Of a DNA stretch of 64,000 nucleotides, positions 1-9,919 are shown piece by piece. The notes beneath the pieces are model-generated. The model saw only the letters and a program-made list of their open reading frames with translations. It had not been told where the DNA came from and ran no database searches. A program made the position numbers and the translations under genes. Origin of the DNA: Maricaulis sp034659015 (GTDB lineage: Bacteria > Pseudomonadota > Alphaproteobacteria > Caulobacterales > Maricaulaceae); NCBI GenBank assembly GCA_034659015.1, contig JAYEGL010000011.1, positions 62,001 to 126,000 on the forward strand, in the 5' to 3' direction. The first letter of the stretch is position 1; the number at the start of each line of letters is the position of its first letter.

Positions 1-1354
1 CGTGCATGTCCCGGGCGATACGGTGACGCTCCTCGGCAACCCCGCGATCATAGGCGCGCCGGCTTTCTTCCGCATGGGCCATCAGTTCGATCAGTTTGCG
101 GGCGGTGGCCAGATGGTCGGGCGAGAAGAGCGCCCGGCCACGCCAGGGATGGCGCAGGATCAGCGCAGGATGTCCCGGCGTGGAGGGCAGGCGCATCTCG
201 ATACCCTCCTCGCGGATCTCCGGCTCGTCCACCGGCCTGTCCGCCTCGACGATTTCCAGCGGGGTGAAGAGCCGGTCCAGCAGGGCGCGCCAGCGGTGGT
301 GCCGGCTGCGGTCGGACGTGCCGAAGGCGATGTCGACCACGGCGAGAAACAGCTCGTCCTGTTTCAGCCCCGGGCGCGGCAGGACACGCCGGCCGATCAC
401 GTCGCGCAGCGGCAGGTAGGCCAGCGCGATCGCCAGCAGGGAGATGCCGAAGGCCGAACCCGGCTCCAGCGCGACCAGAGAGACCAGCACGGCATCCACC
501 GCCAGGAGCAGGATGGCCCCGGCCGCGTAGAACAGGATGCGATAGGCCCAGTCGCCCAGCTCGAACAGGCGGAAACGCTGCAGGCCGGCCGCCACGCCGA
601 TATAGATCAGCAGGAAGAAGGCGAAGGAATACTGGGCCTTGATGAAGGCCTGGATGCCGAAAACGCTGGGGATGGCGGTCATGGTGATGAAACCGCCGGC
701 GCCGAACAGGACGGCGAGGCCGAACCAGATGGCCACGGCGCGGGCCTTGGGATCGCGCCCGGTCGCCAGGATCTGCGCCAGCACGGCCAGACAGATCACC
801 AGCATCTCGATCGTGGTGATCAGGTGAACGTTGTAGATGGAATCGTAGCGGCCGTGGGATGTCCCGTAGAGACCGATCGCCGTCCAGCCGGCAAAGAACA
901 ACGTATTGCCCGCCACCAGCCAGCCGCGCCGCGGCAGCCGTGCCGGATAGCAGATGAAGAGGGTCGACATCGCGATGCCGAAGAGCGAGGCGCCGCCCGC
1001 ATTGAGCATGGTGAGCGCGACGAAGACGCCGTCCGGAATGGGAGCGATGGACTCGCGCACCGGCGTGGGTGCGTAGGTGAACAGCATCGTCGCGATGCCG
1101 GACAGCAGGAAGAGCCGGGTGGCGGTGTCGTTGGGTCTGAGCGCCCAGACCCAGCCGGATATGGCGTAGGCGCCGAAGCCGATCGCGATCTGGATCCAGA
1201 AGATGTGGGACAGCGCGCTCACCGCCCGCATGGCTTCGCCGGGCATGGCGGGGCGCAGCGAGGCCCACATCACGGCAATGCTGGCGATCAGCCCGGCGAC
1301 CAGCAGGGCGGCCAGGCGCGTATTGGGCGTCAGGCGTGTGCGGTGGGTCGGCAT
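1..1354 (-). CDS. Membrane sensor histidine kinase, N-terminal part (cut by window edge)
   Basis: The 451 visible codons begin MPTHRTRL and contain roughly ten hydrophobic segments over the first ~320 residues, then a cytoplasmic linker. The visible part ends at EERHRIARDMH, the start of a HisKA_3 dimerisation/phosphoacceptor helix, where the His of this motif is the phosphorylated residue. This is the signature of NarL/DegS-class kinases, so a HATPase_c domain should follow beyond the window. The many-TM input domain suggests sensing in or at the membrane; the signal is unknown. The start ATG lacks a close ribosome site (a GGGGG stretch lies farther upstream), so the exact start is tentative. 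No response regulator is visible; it may lie beyond the left edge. Confidence 0.8.
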   Translation of the reverse strand, partial: MPTHRTRLTPNTRLAALLVAGLIASIAVMWASLRPAMPGEAMRAVSALSHIFWIQIAIGFGAYAISGWVWALRPNDTATRLFLLSGIATMLFTYAPTPVRESIAPIPDGVFVALTMLNAGGASLFGIAMSTLFICYPARLPRRGWLVAGNTLFFAGWTAIGLYGTSHGRYDSIYNVHLITTIEMLVICLAVLAQILATGRDPKARAVAIWFGLAVLFGAGGFITMTAIPSVFGIQAFIKAQYSFAFFLLIYIGVAAGLQRFRLFELGDWAYRILFYAAGAILLLAVDAVLVSLVALEPGSAFGISLLAIALAYLPLRDVIGRRVLPRPGLKQDELFLAVVDIAFGTSDRSRHHRWRALLDRLFTPLEIVEADRPVDEPEIREEGIEMRLPSTPGHPALILRHPWRGRALFSPDHLATARKLIELMAHAEESRRAYDRGVAEERHRIARDMH

Positions 1355-1533
1355 GCGTGTCCCGGTGTCCCCCTGGCTTGATCCGATCCTGCTTATAGCC
1401 GTCCCCCACGGCAAACCCGCTCCCCCGAACGGGGGATGGCTGGGCACATTACACCGCCATAACCTCGTCAAATCTACTGGCAATCGGCCGCCGGGCACGA
1501 CGGTGCGATGTCTTCGGGACGAGGGGAAACATC

Positions 1534-1893
1534 ATGAACAGACTATCCCGGATTGCAGCGATCCTGATGCTGGCGGCGAGCCTTGCGGGGTGTGCCTCGC
1601 TGGTGACGGGCGGACCGCTCGTCCGGCCGGGCGAGCCGACAGGCGCGCTGGAAATCGTCAACGGCTCCAGCCGCACCTTCACGGCCATCCTGATTTCGCG
1701 ATGTTCCGCATCGACCTATGGTCTCAACCGTCTGCCCGGCGGCGTCACCGTACCGCCGGGACGCTCCTACCGCTTCACCGTGTCGGCCGGATGCTGGGAC
1801 GTGGATGCCGGCCTGGCCTATAACGAAGCGCGCTTCCGCACACAGGTGCCGCCCGGCCGGCTGGTCCGGCACACCGTCGTCGATCCGCGCTGA
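1534..1893 (+). CDS. Small secreted lipoprotein, function unknown
   Basis: 119 residues. The N-terminus MNRLSRIAAILMLAASLAGC is a lipoprotein signal with lipobox LAGC, so the mature protein should start at Cys20 and be anchored in the envelope. The rest is a small domain of about 75 residues with paired cysteines (ISRCSAS and SAGCWD) and beta-rich patterns, such as ALEIVNGSSRTF. A GAGGGG ribosome site precedes the ATG. It is convergent with thrC, with only about 30 bases between. I do not recognise the family. Confidence 0.75.
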   Translation: MNRLSRIAAILMLAASLAGCASLVTGGPLVRPGEPTGALEIVNGSSRTFTAILISRCSASTYGLNRLPGGVTVPPGRSYRFTVSAGCWDVDAGLAYNEARFRTQVPPGRLVRHTVVDPR

Positions 1894-1925
1894 GCCCGGG
1901 CCCGCCGCAGGGATGAGGCGGCGCC

Positions 1926-3242
1926 TCAGACCCCTGCGGCCGCTGGCGCCTCGAGCTGCGCCTTCAGGGCATCCAGGCTGTCGGCGATGTCGCTGACCCG
2001 GACCGGGCGTTCCAGGACGCCCGCGAGGGCCGGCGGCAGGTCGACCTTGCGTCCGATGACCGGTTCCACGATGTCGGCGAACTTGCCCGGATGGGCCGTG
2101 GCGGCGACCAGCCAGGGCCGGGCCTTGCGCTCGGCTTCGGGCAGGCGGGCATGCGCTTCCAGCCCCGTCGCCGTATGCGGGCAGGCGACATAGCCGGTCT
2201 CGTCGAAACAGGTGCGCATGCGCGACCTGATCGTGTCGTCGTCGATGCGCGCGACGCCGGCGATGTCGCCGTCTTCGAAACCGGCCAGCCGCTCGAAATT
2301 GCTCGGCGCGCCGACATCCATGGCATTGGCGATCGTGGCCAGGGAGGGGCGGGCCTCGTAGCGGCCGGAGGCGAACCAGTCCGACAGCGTCGTGTTGGCA
2401 TTGGTTGCCAGTACCACCGGGCCGATGGGCAGGCCGCAGGCGCGCGCCAGTATGGCGGCGAAGGCATTGCCCAGATTGCCCGTCGGCACGACGAGTCCGG
2501 GCTTTTCGCCGGTCTGCCGGTAGACGTCCAGCGCGGCGCGCGACCAGTAGACCATTTGCGGCAGAAGCCGGCCGATACTGATCGAATTGGCCGAGGTCAG
2601 TTTGTGTTGCCCGGACAGGGCCGGATCGGCGAAGGCCGCCTTCACCATCGCCTGGCAGGCGTCGAAATCCCCGTCGACGCGCACGGCGGAGACCGGCGGT
2701 TTCCAGCAGCACAGCTGATGCTCCTGGAAAGCCGAGATGCGGCCTTTCGGAAAGAGGATCACCGCGCGCACGCCCGGCACGCCCTCGGCGGCACAGCCCA
2801 CGGCGCCGCCGGTATCGCCGGACGTGGCCACCAGCACGGTGATGGGGGCGTCCTCGCTCTGGCCGAGCGCGCTGAAGCAGCGGAAAAGAAAGCGTGCGCC
2901 GAAATCCTTGAAGGCGCCGGTGGGGCCGTGGAAGAGCTCGAGAACTTCCGGGCCCGCGTCATGGCCGCCGGGGCGGATGCGGGGCGCAGGAAAATCGAAG
3001 GCGTCCTGGCAGATATCCGGGATCGCCGGTTCCAGCGGCGAGCCGGCGAAGAAAGGCTGCAGCAGGCGACCGCCCAGATCGCCGAGGCCGCGCGTGCCGC
3101 CGAAATCCTGGGAGTCGAAGCGCGGCAGCGTCTCCGGCAGGTAGAGCCCGCCATCCGGTGCTGCCCCGGCGCGCAGCGCCGTGTCGGCCGTCACATCGGG
3201 GGATTGGCCGCGGGTCGACCGGTAAAGCATCGGGGACGTCAT
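1926..3242 (-). CDS. thrC: Threonine synthase
   Basis: 438 residues. Converts O-phosphohomoserine to threonine with PLP, the last step of threonine synthesis. The N-terminal YRSTRGQSP motif is typical of ThrC, and the PLP lysine is K112 in HGPTGAFKDFG. The glycine-rich phosphate-binding segment and the C-terminal half are intact, so the protein looks full length for the short ThrC class. Its ATG overlaps the thrB stop codon in an ATGA junction (3239-3242), consistent with translational coupling and a single thrA-thrB-thrC transcript. A GGAG lies within the thrB 3' end at suitable spacing. Confidence 0.95.
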   Translation of the reverse strand: MTSPMLYRSTRGQSPDVTADTALRAGAAPDGGLYLPETLPRFDSQDFGGTRGLGDLGGRLLQPFFAGSPLEPAIPDICQDAFDFPAPRIRPGGHDAGPEVLELFHGPTGAFKDFGARFLFRCFSALGQSEDAPITVLVATSGDTGGAVGCAAEGVPGVRAVILFPKGRISAFQEHQLCCWKPPVSAVRVDGDFDACQAMVKAAFADPALSGQHKLTSANSISIGRLLPQMVYWSRAALDVYRQTGEKPGLVVPTGNLGNAFAAILARACGLPIGPVVLATNANTTLSDWFASGRYEARPSLATIANAMDVGAPSNFERLAGFEDGDIAGVARIDDDTIRSRMRTCFDETGYVACPHTATGLEAHARLPEAERKARPWLVAATAHPGKFADIVEPVIGRKVDLPPALAGVLERPVRVSDIADSLDALKAQLEAPAAAGV

Positions 3243-4183
3243 GCATCGGGCTCCAGGCGCAGCCCGGCCGAGTCCAGCGGGGCGTCATAGGGTGTGGCCG
3301 GACAGCCGGCCCGTTCGAAGGCATCCGCCATGGCGGCGCGGGTGGCGTCAAGGTCGCTTACGCGGGTCCAGGCGAAAATGGAGGGGCCGGAGCCCGAGAA
3401 GGAACAGCCCAGTGCTCCGGCCGCCAGGGCGGCTTTCTGCACCGGTGCCAGCTCGGGCAGCAGGCTGGCCCGCTGGGGTTCGATGAAGATGTCGCGCAGC
3501 CCGCTGGCCACGAGTTCCAGATCGCCGGTGGTACAGCCGGCGACGAAGCCGGCCATGTTGCGCGAATGCTCGACAGCGATGTCCTTGGCGATCTCCGGAG
3601 AGAGGAGTTCGCGGGCCGACTGGGTCTCGATCCTGCGCCGGGGATGGAAAACCACGCAGGCAATGCCTTCGGGCAGGGGCAGGCGGCGGATCAACGGCGG
3701 ATCGAGGCGCGCGGCCAGGACGAGGCCGCCCAGAAGGGCCGCCATCACATTGTCCCAGGGCGGCGGATCGGCCGAGACTTTCTCGCCCTCCATGGCGAGG
3801 GGCAGGAGGTCCATCTCGGCGAAGGGTGTTTCCAGCAAGGCGTTGACCGCACCGGCGGCGGCCACGGCCGAGGCGGCGGATCCGCCCATGCCGGCGCTCA
3901 GCGGCACGCCCTTGTTGACATCCAGCCGCACGCCGAAATCGGCGCCGGCGGCATCGAGCACCGCCTGGGCCGCGGCGAGGGCGCAGTTCTTCTCCGTCTC
4001 GGCAGGCAGGCTGTCGACCAGGCCGGTGACCTTGCCCAACCGGGCGCCCGGCGCGTCCTCGACGGTGGCCCGAACCGTGTCGCGCACGGCATCGAAGGCC
4101 AGGCCGAGCACATCGAAGCCGACCCCGACATTCCCCACGCTGGCGGGCGCGCTGGCGCGCACCGCCGGATTTGCTGCCTTCAT
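3239..4183 (-). CDS. thrB: Homoserine kinase, GHMP family
   Basis: 314 residues. Phosphorylates homoserine with ATP to give O-phosphohomoserine. The GHMP-kinase ATP-binding motif PLSAGMGGSAASA lies at residues 94-106, and the N-terminal PASVGNVGVGFDVLG segment matches the enterobacterial ThrB type. Many alphaproteobacteria instead use the unrelated APH/choline-kinase-like ThrB2, so this form is worth noting. It overlaps the aspartokinase gene upstream (ATGA at 4180-4183) and thrC downstream (ATGA at 3239-3242). Confidence 0.95.
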   Translation of the reverse strand: MKAANPAVRASAPASVGNVGVGFDVLGLAFDAVRDTVRATVEDAPGARLGKVTGLVDSLPAETEKNCALAAAQAVLDAAGADFGVRLDVNKGVPLSAGMGGSAASAVAAAGAVNALLETPFAEMDLLPLAMEGEKVSADPPPWDNVMAALLGGLVLAARLDPPLIRRLPLPEGIACVVFHPRRRIETQSARELLSPEIAKDIAVEHSRNMAGFVAGCTTGDLELVASGLRDIFIEPQRASLLPELAPVQKAALAAGALGCSFSGSGPSIFAWTRVSDLDATRAAMADAFERAGCPATPYDAPLDSAGLRLEPDA

Positions 4184-5973
4184 GCCACCGGTCCCGTCGA
4201 CATCCGCCGAATATGGCTAAGCGGATTCTCCGGAACGGGCGATGTTTTCGCGTCGCCGGTCAGGTAGGAGCGCTGCACGTCCATGATGTCGGCGAAGACG
4301 GCTTCGGCCGTCGGCCAGCGTCCGGCCCCCTTGCCGCGCAGCGAGACGGTGCGCTGGGGCAGGCGGACGAGGAAACCATTGCCCTCGTTCACCAGGCCGG
4401 CGAGCGGGTGATCGGGTTCCAGGGCGACGATCTCGACGCGGGCCTCGATGCGCCCGTCCGGCGTGGCTTCGCAGCGGGCGACCTGTTTGAAGACGAGGCC
4501 CTGTTCGTTGACCGCGCGAATGCGGTTGGCATCGAGATCGTTGAGGCTTTCGCGCTCGACCTGGCCGGGGTGCAGGGTGACGCCGAAGGCGTGCTTGACC
4601 AGAAGGACCAGCTTGTCGGCCGCGTCATGTCCGTCCAGGTCGGTGCTGGGATCGGCTTCGGCAAAGCCCAGGCGCTGGGCTTCGGCCACCGCATCCGCGA
4701 GACGGGTGCCCTGCCTGAGCTGGTCGAAGATGAAATTGCAGGTGCCGTTGAGCACGCCCTCCACGGCGAGAACATTGTCCTCCTGCCCGAGCAGGTCGAT
4801 CAGTTCGAGGATCGGTACGCCGCCGCCGATGGCCGCGGAATAGCGCAATTGCCGGCCCTGCTGGCGGGCGAGATCGGTAAGCCGGTCGAGGTCGAGAGCC
4901 ACAACGGCCTTGTTGGCGGTGACGAGGTGGCTTCCCTCGCGCAGCACGCTCTGGCTCAGTGCGCGCGCCATGTCGGTTCCGCCCAGCGTTTCCACGACGA
5001 TGTCGGGCGTGCCCGCCAGCGCCTCGCCCGGATCGTCGGTGAAGGCGAGCGCGTCGCTGCCCGCGAGCGCGGCATGCCTGGCCGGGTCGCGCACCAGGAC
5101 CGGGTTGAGCTCGAACCGGCCGGGATGGGCAAGAAGGTGGGAACATACGCCGGCACCGACGGCACCGTGGCCGAGCACGGCGACCTTGAGCTTGTCCACG
5201 GCCGGGACCGGGCCGGGGCGCTGCTTCACCTGTCCGGCGATGCGCGTGGCGTAGGGCCGGCCCAGGGCGGCGACCTCGATCACCACATGATTGTCGCGGG
5301 CGCGGAAGATGGCCTTTTCCTGCACCAGACCGCGGCTGACCCGCACCGCTTCGTCATAGTCGAGCTGGTCGAGGCGTTCCGCATCGGCCACCTTCGCCGG
5401 ATCGTCGGTATAGACCCCGTCGACATCCTTGATCAGCCGGACCCGGTCGGCGCCGAGCCAGTGGGCGAATTCGACGGCCGTGAGATCCGTCCCGCCCCGG
5501 CCCAGCGTGACCGGACCCGACCCGCCTTCACCGAAAAAGCCCGGAGCCACGATCACGTCGGCGCTTTCGAAATGGGCCAGGACGCGGTCATGGTCGAGAC
5601 CGGTCAGATTGGCGTCCAGCGGCTCGCCATCGGCCCGGAGGTCCATTTCGTGCGGATCGAGAACGGCGGAGGGAATGCCGGTCCGCTCCAGCGCCAGACC
5701 CATCAGCGCTGCGGACTTCAACTCGCCGCACCGGACCAGCCGGGCCATCAGCCCGTCGCTCGATCCCTGGCCGACCTCGCCGCCGACGCCGAACAGGGCG
5801 TCCGTTTCGCCCTCCAGCGCCGAGACCACGGCCACGACTTTCTCGCCGGAGCGCGTGTGGCGGTAGATCTCGTGCGCGGCCCGGACGTAGTCGTCGGGCT
5901 TTTGCAGAACCGAGCTCCCGAATTTGAGTACGCAGAGCTTGAGCGGTTTTCGGGCATCGAGGTCGAGTGGCAT
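4180..5973 (-). CDS. thrA: Bifunctional aspartokinase / homoserine dehydrogenase lacking ACT domains
   Basis: 597 residues, against about 820 for E. coli ThrA. Residues 10-258 form an aspartokinase catalytic domain: the KFGSS lysine motif near 17, GRGGTD at 158-163, and KDVDGVYTDDP at 182-192. Residues 261-590 form a homoserine dehydrogenase: AVLGHGAVGAGV dinucleotide fold, TANKAVVA catalytic lysine and the GTCNFI segment. The two are joined by only a few residues, with no room for the paired ACT domains that bind threonine or lysine in known AK-HSD fusions. Enzyme-level feedback may therefore be missing or different; the upstream leader/terminator could take over control. An AAAGGA ribosome site precedes the ATG. 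First gene of thrABC. Confidence 0.92.
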   Translation of the reverse strand: MPLDLDARKPLKLCVLKFGSSVLQKPDDYVRAAHEIYRHTRSGEKVVAVVSALEGETDALFGVGGEVGQGSSDGLMARLVRCGELKSAALMGLALERTGIPSAVLDPHEMDLRADGEPLDANLTGLDHDRVLAHFESADVIVAPGFFGEGGSGPVTLGRGGTDLTAVEFAHWLGADRVRLIKDVDGVYTDDPAKVADAERLDQLDYDEAVRVSRGLVQEKAIFRARDNHVVIEVAALGRPYATRIAGQVKQRPGPVPAVDKLKVAVLGHGAVGAGVCSHLLAHPGRFELNPVLVRDPARHAALAGSDALAFTDDPGEALAGTPDIVVETLGGTDMARALSQSVLREGSHLVTANKAVVALDLDRLTDLARQQGRQLRYSAAIGGGVPILELIDLLGQEDNVLAVEGVLNGTCNFIFDQLRQGTRLADAVAEAQRLGFAEADPSTDLDGHDAADKLVLLVKHAFGVTLHPGQVERESLNDLDANRIRAVNEQGLVFKQVARCEATPDGRIEARVEIVALEPDHPLAGLVNEGNGFLVRLPQRTVSLRGKGAGRWPTAEAVFADIMDVQRSYLTGDAKTSPVPENPLSHIRRMSTGPVA

Positions 5974-6035
5974 GGGTCTGGGTCCTTTGGGTCCGGGTCT
6001 GTTGCGATTGACGGTGAAGGTCTGAATTCGGGCAC

Positions 6036-6070
6036 AAAAAAACCCGCTCGCCGGGGCCGGGGAGCGGGTT
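6036..6070 (-). terminator. Attenuator terminator of the thr operon
   Basis: A perfect 9-bp stem (6041-6049 with 6062-6070; arm AACCCGCTC) with a G/C-rich 12-base loop, followed on the minus strand by a run of seven T (6036-6042). It lies 25 bases after the Thr-rich leader peptide stop and 62 bases before the aspartokinase start, so transcripts must pass it to reach thrA. The layout matches that of classical amino-acid attenuators. Confidence 0.88.
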
Positions 6071-6094
6071 CGGTGTGTTGCGGTTTGTAGTCCG

Positions 6095-6250
6095 CTAGCG
6101 CACGCCGGCCGCCCCCCCTTTCCAGGTGGTGGTCGTAATCATCGTGATCGTGGTGGTACCGAGGCCGCCGGTGATGGCGCGACCGAGACCGCCGGAACCG
6201 TTTCCGGTCCGGGAGGAAAGGCCAGCAATGTCCATGGCGGCGTGCGTCAT
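6095..6250 (-). CDS. thrL: thr operon leader peptide
   Basis: 51 codons from the ATG at 6250; a second in-frame ATG at 6235 would give 46. Residues 32-42 read TTTITMITTTT: eight Thr, two Ile and one Met codons in eleven positions (6125-6157), followed by WKGG and a stop at 6095. The E. coli thr leader has the same mixed Thr/Ile run. Ribosome stalling on these codons when charged tRNA-Thr is scarce would be expected to prevent formation of the terminator at 6036-6070. Neither start has a strong ribosome site, so the N-terminus is uncertain. Confidence 0.85.
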   Translation of the reverse strand: MTHAAMDIAGLSSRTGNGSGGLGRAITGGLGTTTITMITTTTWKGGAAGVR

Positions 6251-6495
6251 GACAGGTCCATCTGTGCGGCAGCGATGTGCTGCGCTTGCGAAGTCTTGCC
6301 AAGGAAGGCGCATTCCGCCGCCCGCGTCAAACGTTTTTTGCGCGTCCGGTGCAATTTCATCGAAACGACGCAAATTTTTCGCTGCGCATTTGTCCCGCCT
6401 TTCCGCGCATCCACGCAAGCGAATTCGGGCATCGGGCGCGGCCGGACCAAGGATCGTCCGGCATGGGGCCATCCGGAGGGACGATCGGGGCGGAC

Positions 6496-6529
6496 GCAAA
6501 AGAAAACCCCGGCCGCACGGGCCGGGGTT
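6496..6529 (-). terminator. Terminator of pckA
   Basis: A 10-bp stem (6505-6514 with 6520-6529; arm AACCCCGGCC) with a five-base loop, followed on the minus strand by TTTTCTTTT. It lies about 27 bases after the pckA stop codon and separates pckA from the thr leader transcript. Confidence 0.85.
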
Positions 6530-6555
6530 GGAAATCCTGCCGGGGCGCCGGAAAC

Positions 6556-8181
<1,626 letters not shown>

Positions 8182-8400
8182 GTTTCCTGTTTCCCCCAGT
8201 GTGCTCGGGCGCGAGGCCATGTGAGCGTCTCACCTTCTTTATACGGCGACGGGATGGATGGCCCGAATGCCGGTCTTCCTCGATCGCTCAGCAAGATGCT
8301 TGCCAGCGGGTCGGGACAGATTGGTATGTTGGCGGTAGCAGATCGGCCCGGGGCAGAAAAGCCCTTCGGGCACGCCCGAAATCGAAAGTGAAGGACCGTA

Positions 8401-9540
8401 ATGAGAATGGTACCGCAAACACGCCTGGCCTGCATTGCCGCCGCCTCGCTGGCCTTTGTTGCTGCAGCCGAGGCCCAGGACGCGCCTGTGCCTGAGAGCG
8501 AGCACGCGCATTTCATGCAACTCGCCCTGGACTGCGTGCAGCGCGAATATCCCAACAAGATTTCCCACGTGCTGCAGGACGGCGAAGACGCGCAGACACC
8601 ACGCCAGCTGCATCCGGCCTTCTACGGCTGTTACGACTGGCATTCCGCCGTGCACGGCCACTGGCTGATCGTGCGCCTGCTGCGCTCCATGGACACCGGC
8701 GCGTTCGCACAGGCCGCCACGGCTGCGCTCGACGCCAATCTGACGCCCGAGACGATCGCCGGCGAGGTGGCCTATTTCGAAGGCGAGGGGCGGGGCTCTT
8801 TCGAACGCCCCTACGGCCTGGCCTGGCTGCTCCAGCTCGGCCTGGAACTGCGCGAATGGGACGATCCGCGGGCGGAGCGCTGGCTTTCCGCGCTGGAACC
8901 GCTCGAGACGGTCGTGGCGGATCGCTACAAGGCCTGGCTGCCCAACCTGCTCTATCCGATCCGCATCGGCACGCATAACCAGTCCGCCTTCGGCTTTGCC
9001 CTGGCGCTGGACTGGGCCCGCACCACGGGCGACGTCGAGCTGGAACGCCTGATCGTCGAGAAATCCCTCGAGTTTCACAGGGGCGATCTCAACTGCCCGA
9101 TCGGCTACGAGCCCTCCGGCGAGGATTTCCTCTCGCCCTGCCTGATGGAGGCGGATCTGATGCGCCGCGTCATGCCGGAAGAGGACTACGCCGCCTGGCT
9201 CGGCGCCTTCCTGCCGGACATCCCGACCGACGGTTCGGCGGACTGGCTGGAGCCGGGCCGCGTGGTCGATCCGACCGACGGCAAGCTGGTGCATCTGGAC
9301 GGGGTGAACCTGTCGCGCGCCTGGAACCTCGAAGCCATCGCCCACGCCCTGCCCGAGGACGATCCGCGGGTCGCCGCCCTGCAGGCCAGTGCCGACCGGC
9401 ATGGCGCGGAAGGCACGGCCTCGGTCACCGGCGAGGACTATGCCGGCGGCCACTGGCTCGCCAGCTTCGCCACCTATTACGTCACCGGCCGCGCCCTGGA
9501 GGCGCCGGCCTGGCGCGCATTGCCGGAGGCAGCGGAGTAG
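8401..9540 (+). CDS. DUF2891 family secreted protein
   Basis: 379 residues with an N-terminal signal peptide (hydrophobic core LACIAAASLAFVAAA, likely cleaved after AEAQ). The body is helical and Trp/His-rich, with YGCYDWHSAVHGHW and GTHNQSAFGFAL motifs typical of DUF2891, whose fold resembles alpha/alpha-barrel sugar enzymes; activity is unknown. Divergent from pckA with a ~200-base shared upstream region. The last ~50 bases are duplicated about 210 bases downstream. Confidence 0.85.
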   Translation: MRMVPQTRLACIAAASLAFVAAAEAQDAPVPESEHAHFMQLALDCVQREYPNKISHVLQDGEDAQTPRQLHPAFYGCYDWHSAVHGHWLIVRLLRSMDTGAFAQAATAALDANLTPETIAGEVAYFEGEGRGSFERPYGLAWLLQLGLELREWDDPRAERWLSALEPLETVVADRYKAWLPNLLYPIRIGTHNQSAFGFALALDWARTTGDVELERLIVEKSLEFHRGDLNCPIGYEPSGEDFLSPCLMEADLMRRVMPEEDYAAWLGAFLPDIPTDGSADWLEPGRVVDPTDGKLVHLDGVNLSRAWNLEAIAHALPEDDPRVAALQASADRHGAEGTASVTGEDYAGGHWLASFATYYVTGRALEAPAWRALPEAAE

Positions 9541-9755
9541 GGGCGCTGACAAGGCTTCCCCTGCGAAGCGGGGGAAGTGGCGACCCCGGCCTTGAGCCGG
9601 GGGAGGCGATGGGGGTGAGTCGGATGCGCGCTTCGCGCTCTGTGTCGCTTACGCGCCGCCCCCTCAGCCGGCTTCGCCGGCAGCTCCCCCGCAGGCGGGG
9701 CGAGCCCTGGAGGCGCCGGCCTGGCGCGAATTGCCGGAGCCAGCGGAGTAGGGGC
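9493..9755 (+). repeat. Near-perfect 52-bp direct duplication of the DUF2891 gene end
   Basis: Bases 9493-9544, covering the last 16 codons and stop, recur at 9704-9755 with two substitutions. Between the two copies lies an intergenic repeat element. The second copy has no reading frame of its own, so it is a remnant of a duplication. Confidence 0.9.
9547..9709. repeat. Dispersed intergenic repeat, family 2, copy 1
   Basis: Composed of short G/C-rich hairpins, such as CTTCCCCTGCGAAGCGGGGG and CCGGCTTCGCCGG. The same modules recur at 40136-40302, but in swapped order: here the CTTCCCC module precedes the GCCGCCCCCTCAG module, and there it follows. No protein-coding content. Transcribed, it would fold into several stems. 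Confidence 0.75.
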
Positions 9756-9764
9756 TCGTTTTCA

Positions 9765-9907
9765 TCCTCCCCCTTGATGGGGGAGGTGGGCCGAGGCTTG
9801 GCCTCGGCTCGGAGGGGGTGGGGGCGAGGTGGCGACAAGCCTGCCGCCACCGGGATTCACCCCTTCCGCCCGGCTTCGCCGGGCACCTTCCCCATCAAGG
9901 GGAAGGA
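9765..9907. repeat. Dispersed inverted-repeat element, family 1, copy A
   Basis: A 143-bp element bounded by 22-base arms (9765-9786, variant TCCTCCCCCTTGATGG; 9886-9907), with an interior sharing GGGGTGGGGGCGAGGTG and CCGGGATTCACCCCTTCC with copies at 25431-25586 and 32717-32849. It carries no ORF of its own. The structure resembles a MITE or REP-like unit. Confidence 0.8.
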
Positions 9908-9919
9908 TGGAATACCCCC

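Noticed and set aside
2..1381. Long plus-strand ORF (459 codons) opposite the histidine kinase
   Set aside because: Its translation is Gln/Arg/Gly/Asp-rich without domains, typical of antisense frames in high-GC DNA; the minus strand encodes a clear kinase.
48..1409. Minus-strand 453-codon ORF in another frame over the histidine kinase
   Set aside because: Arg/His/Pro-rich composition without family motifs; the kinase frame has ordered membrane helices and the EERHRIARDMH motif.
4171..6090. Plus-strand 639-codon ORF opposite aspartokinase-homoserine dehydrogenase
   Set aside because: Antisense shadow; no motifs, and it runs through the leader terminator.
6302..6330. Promoter for the thr leader (TTGACG at 6325-6330)
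   Set aside because: A -35-like box is present on the minus strand but there is no acceptable -10 at 16-18 bases.
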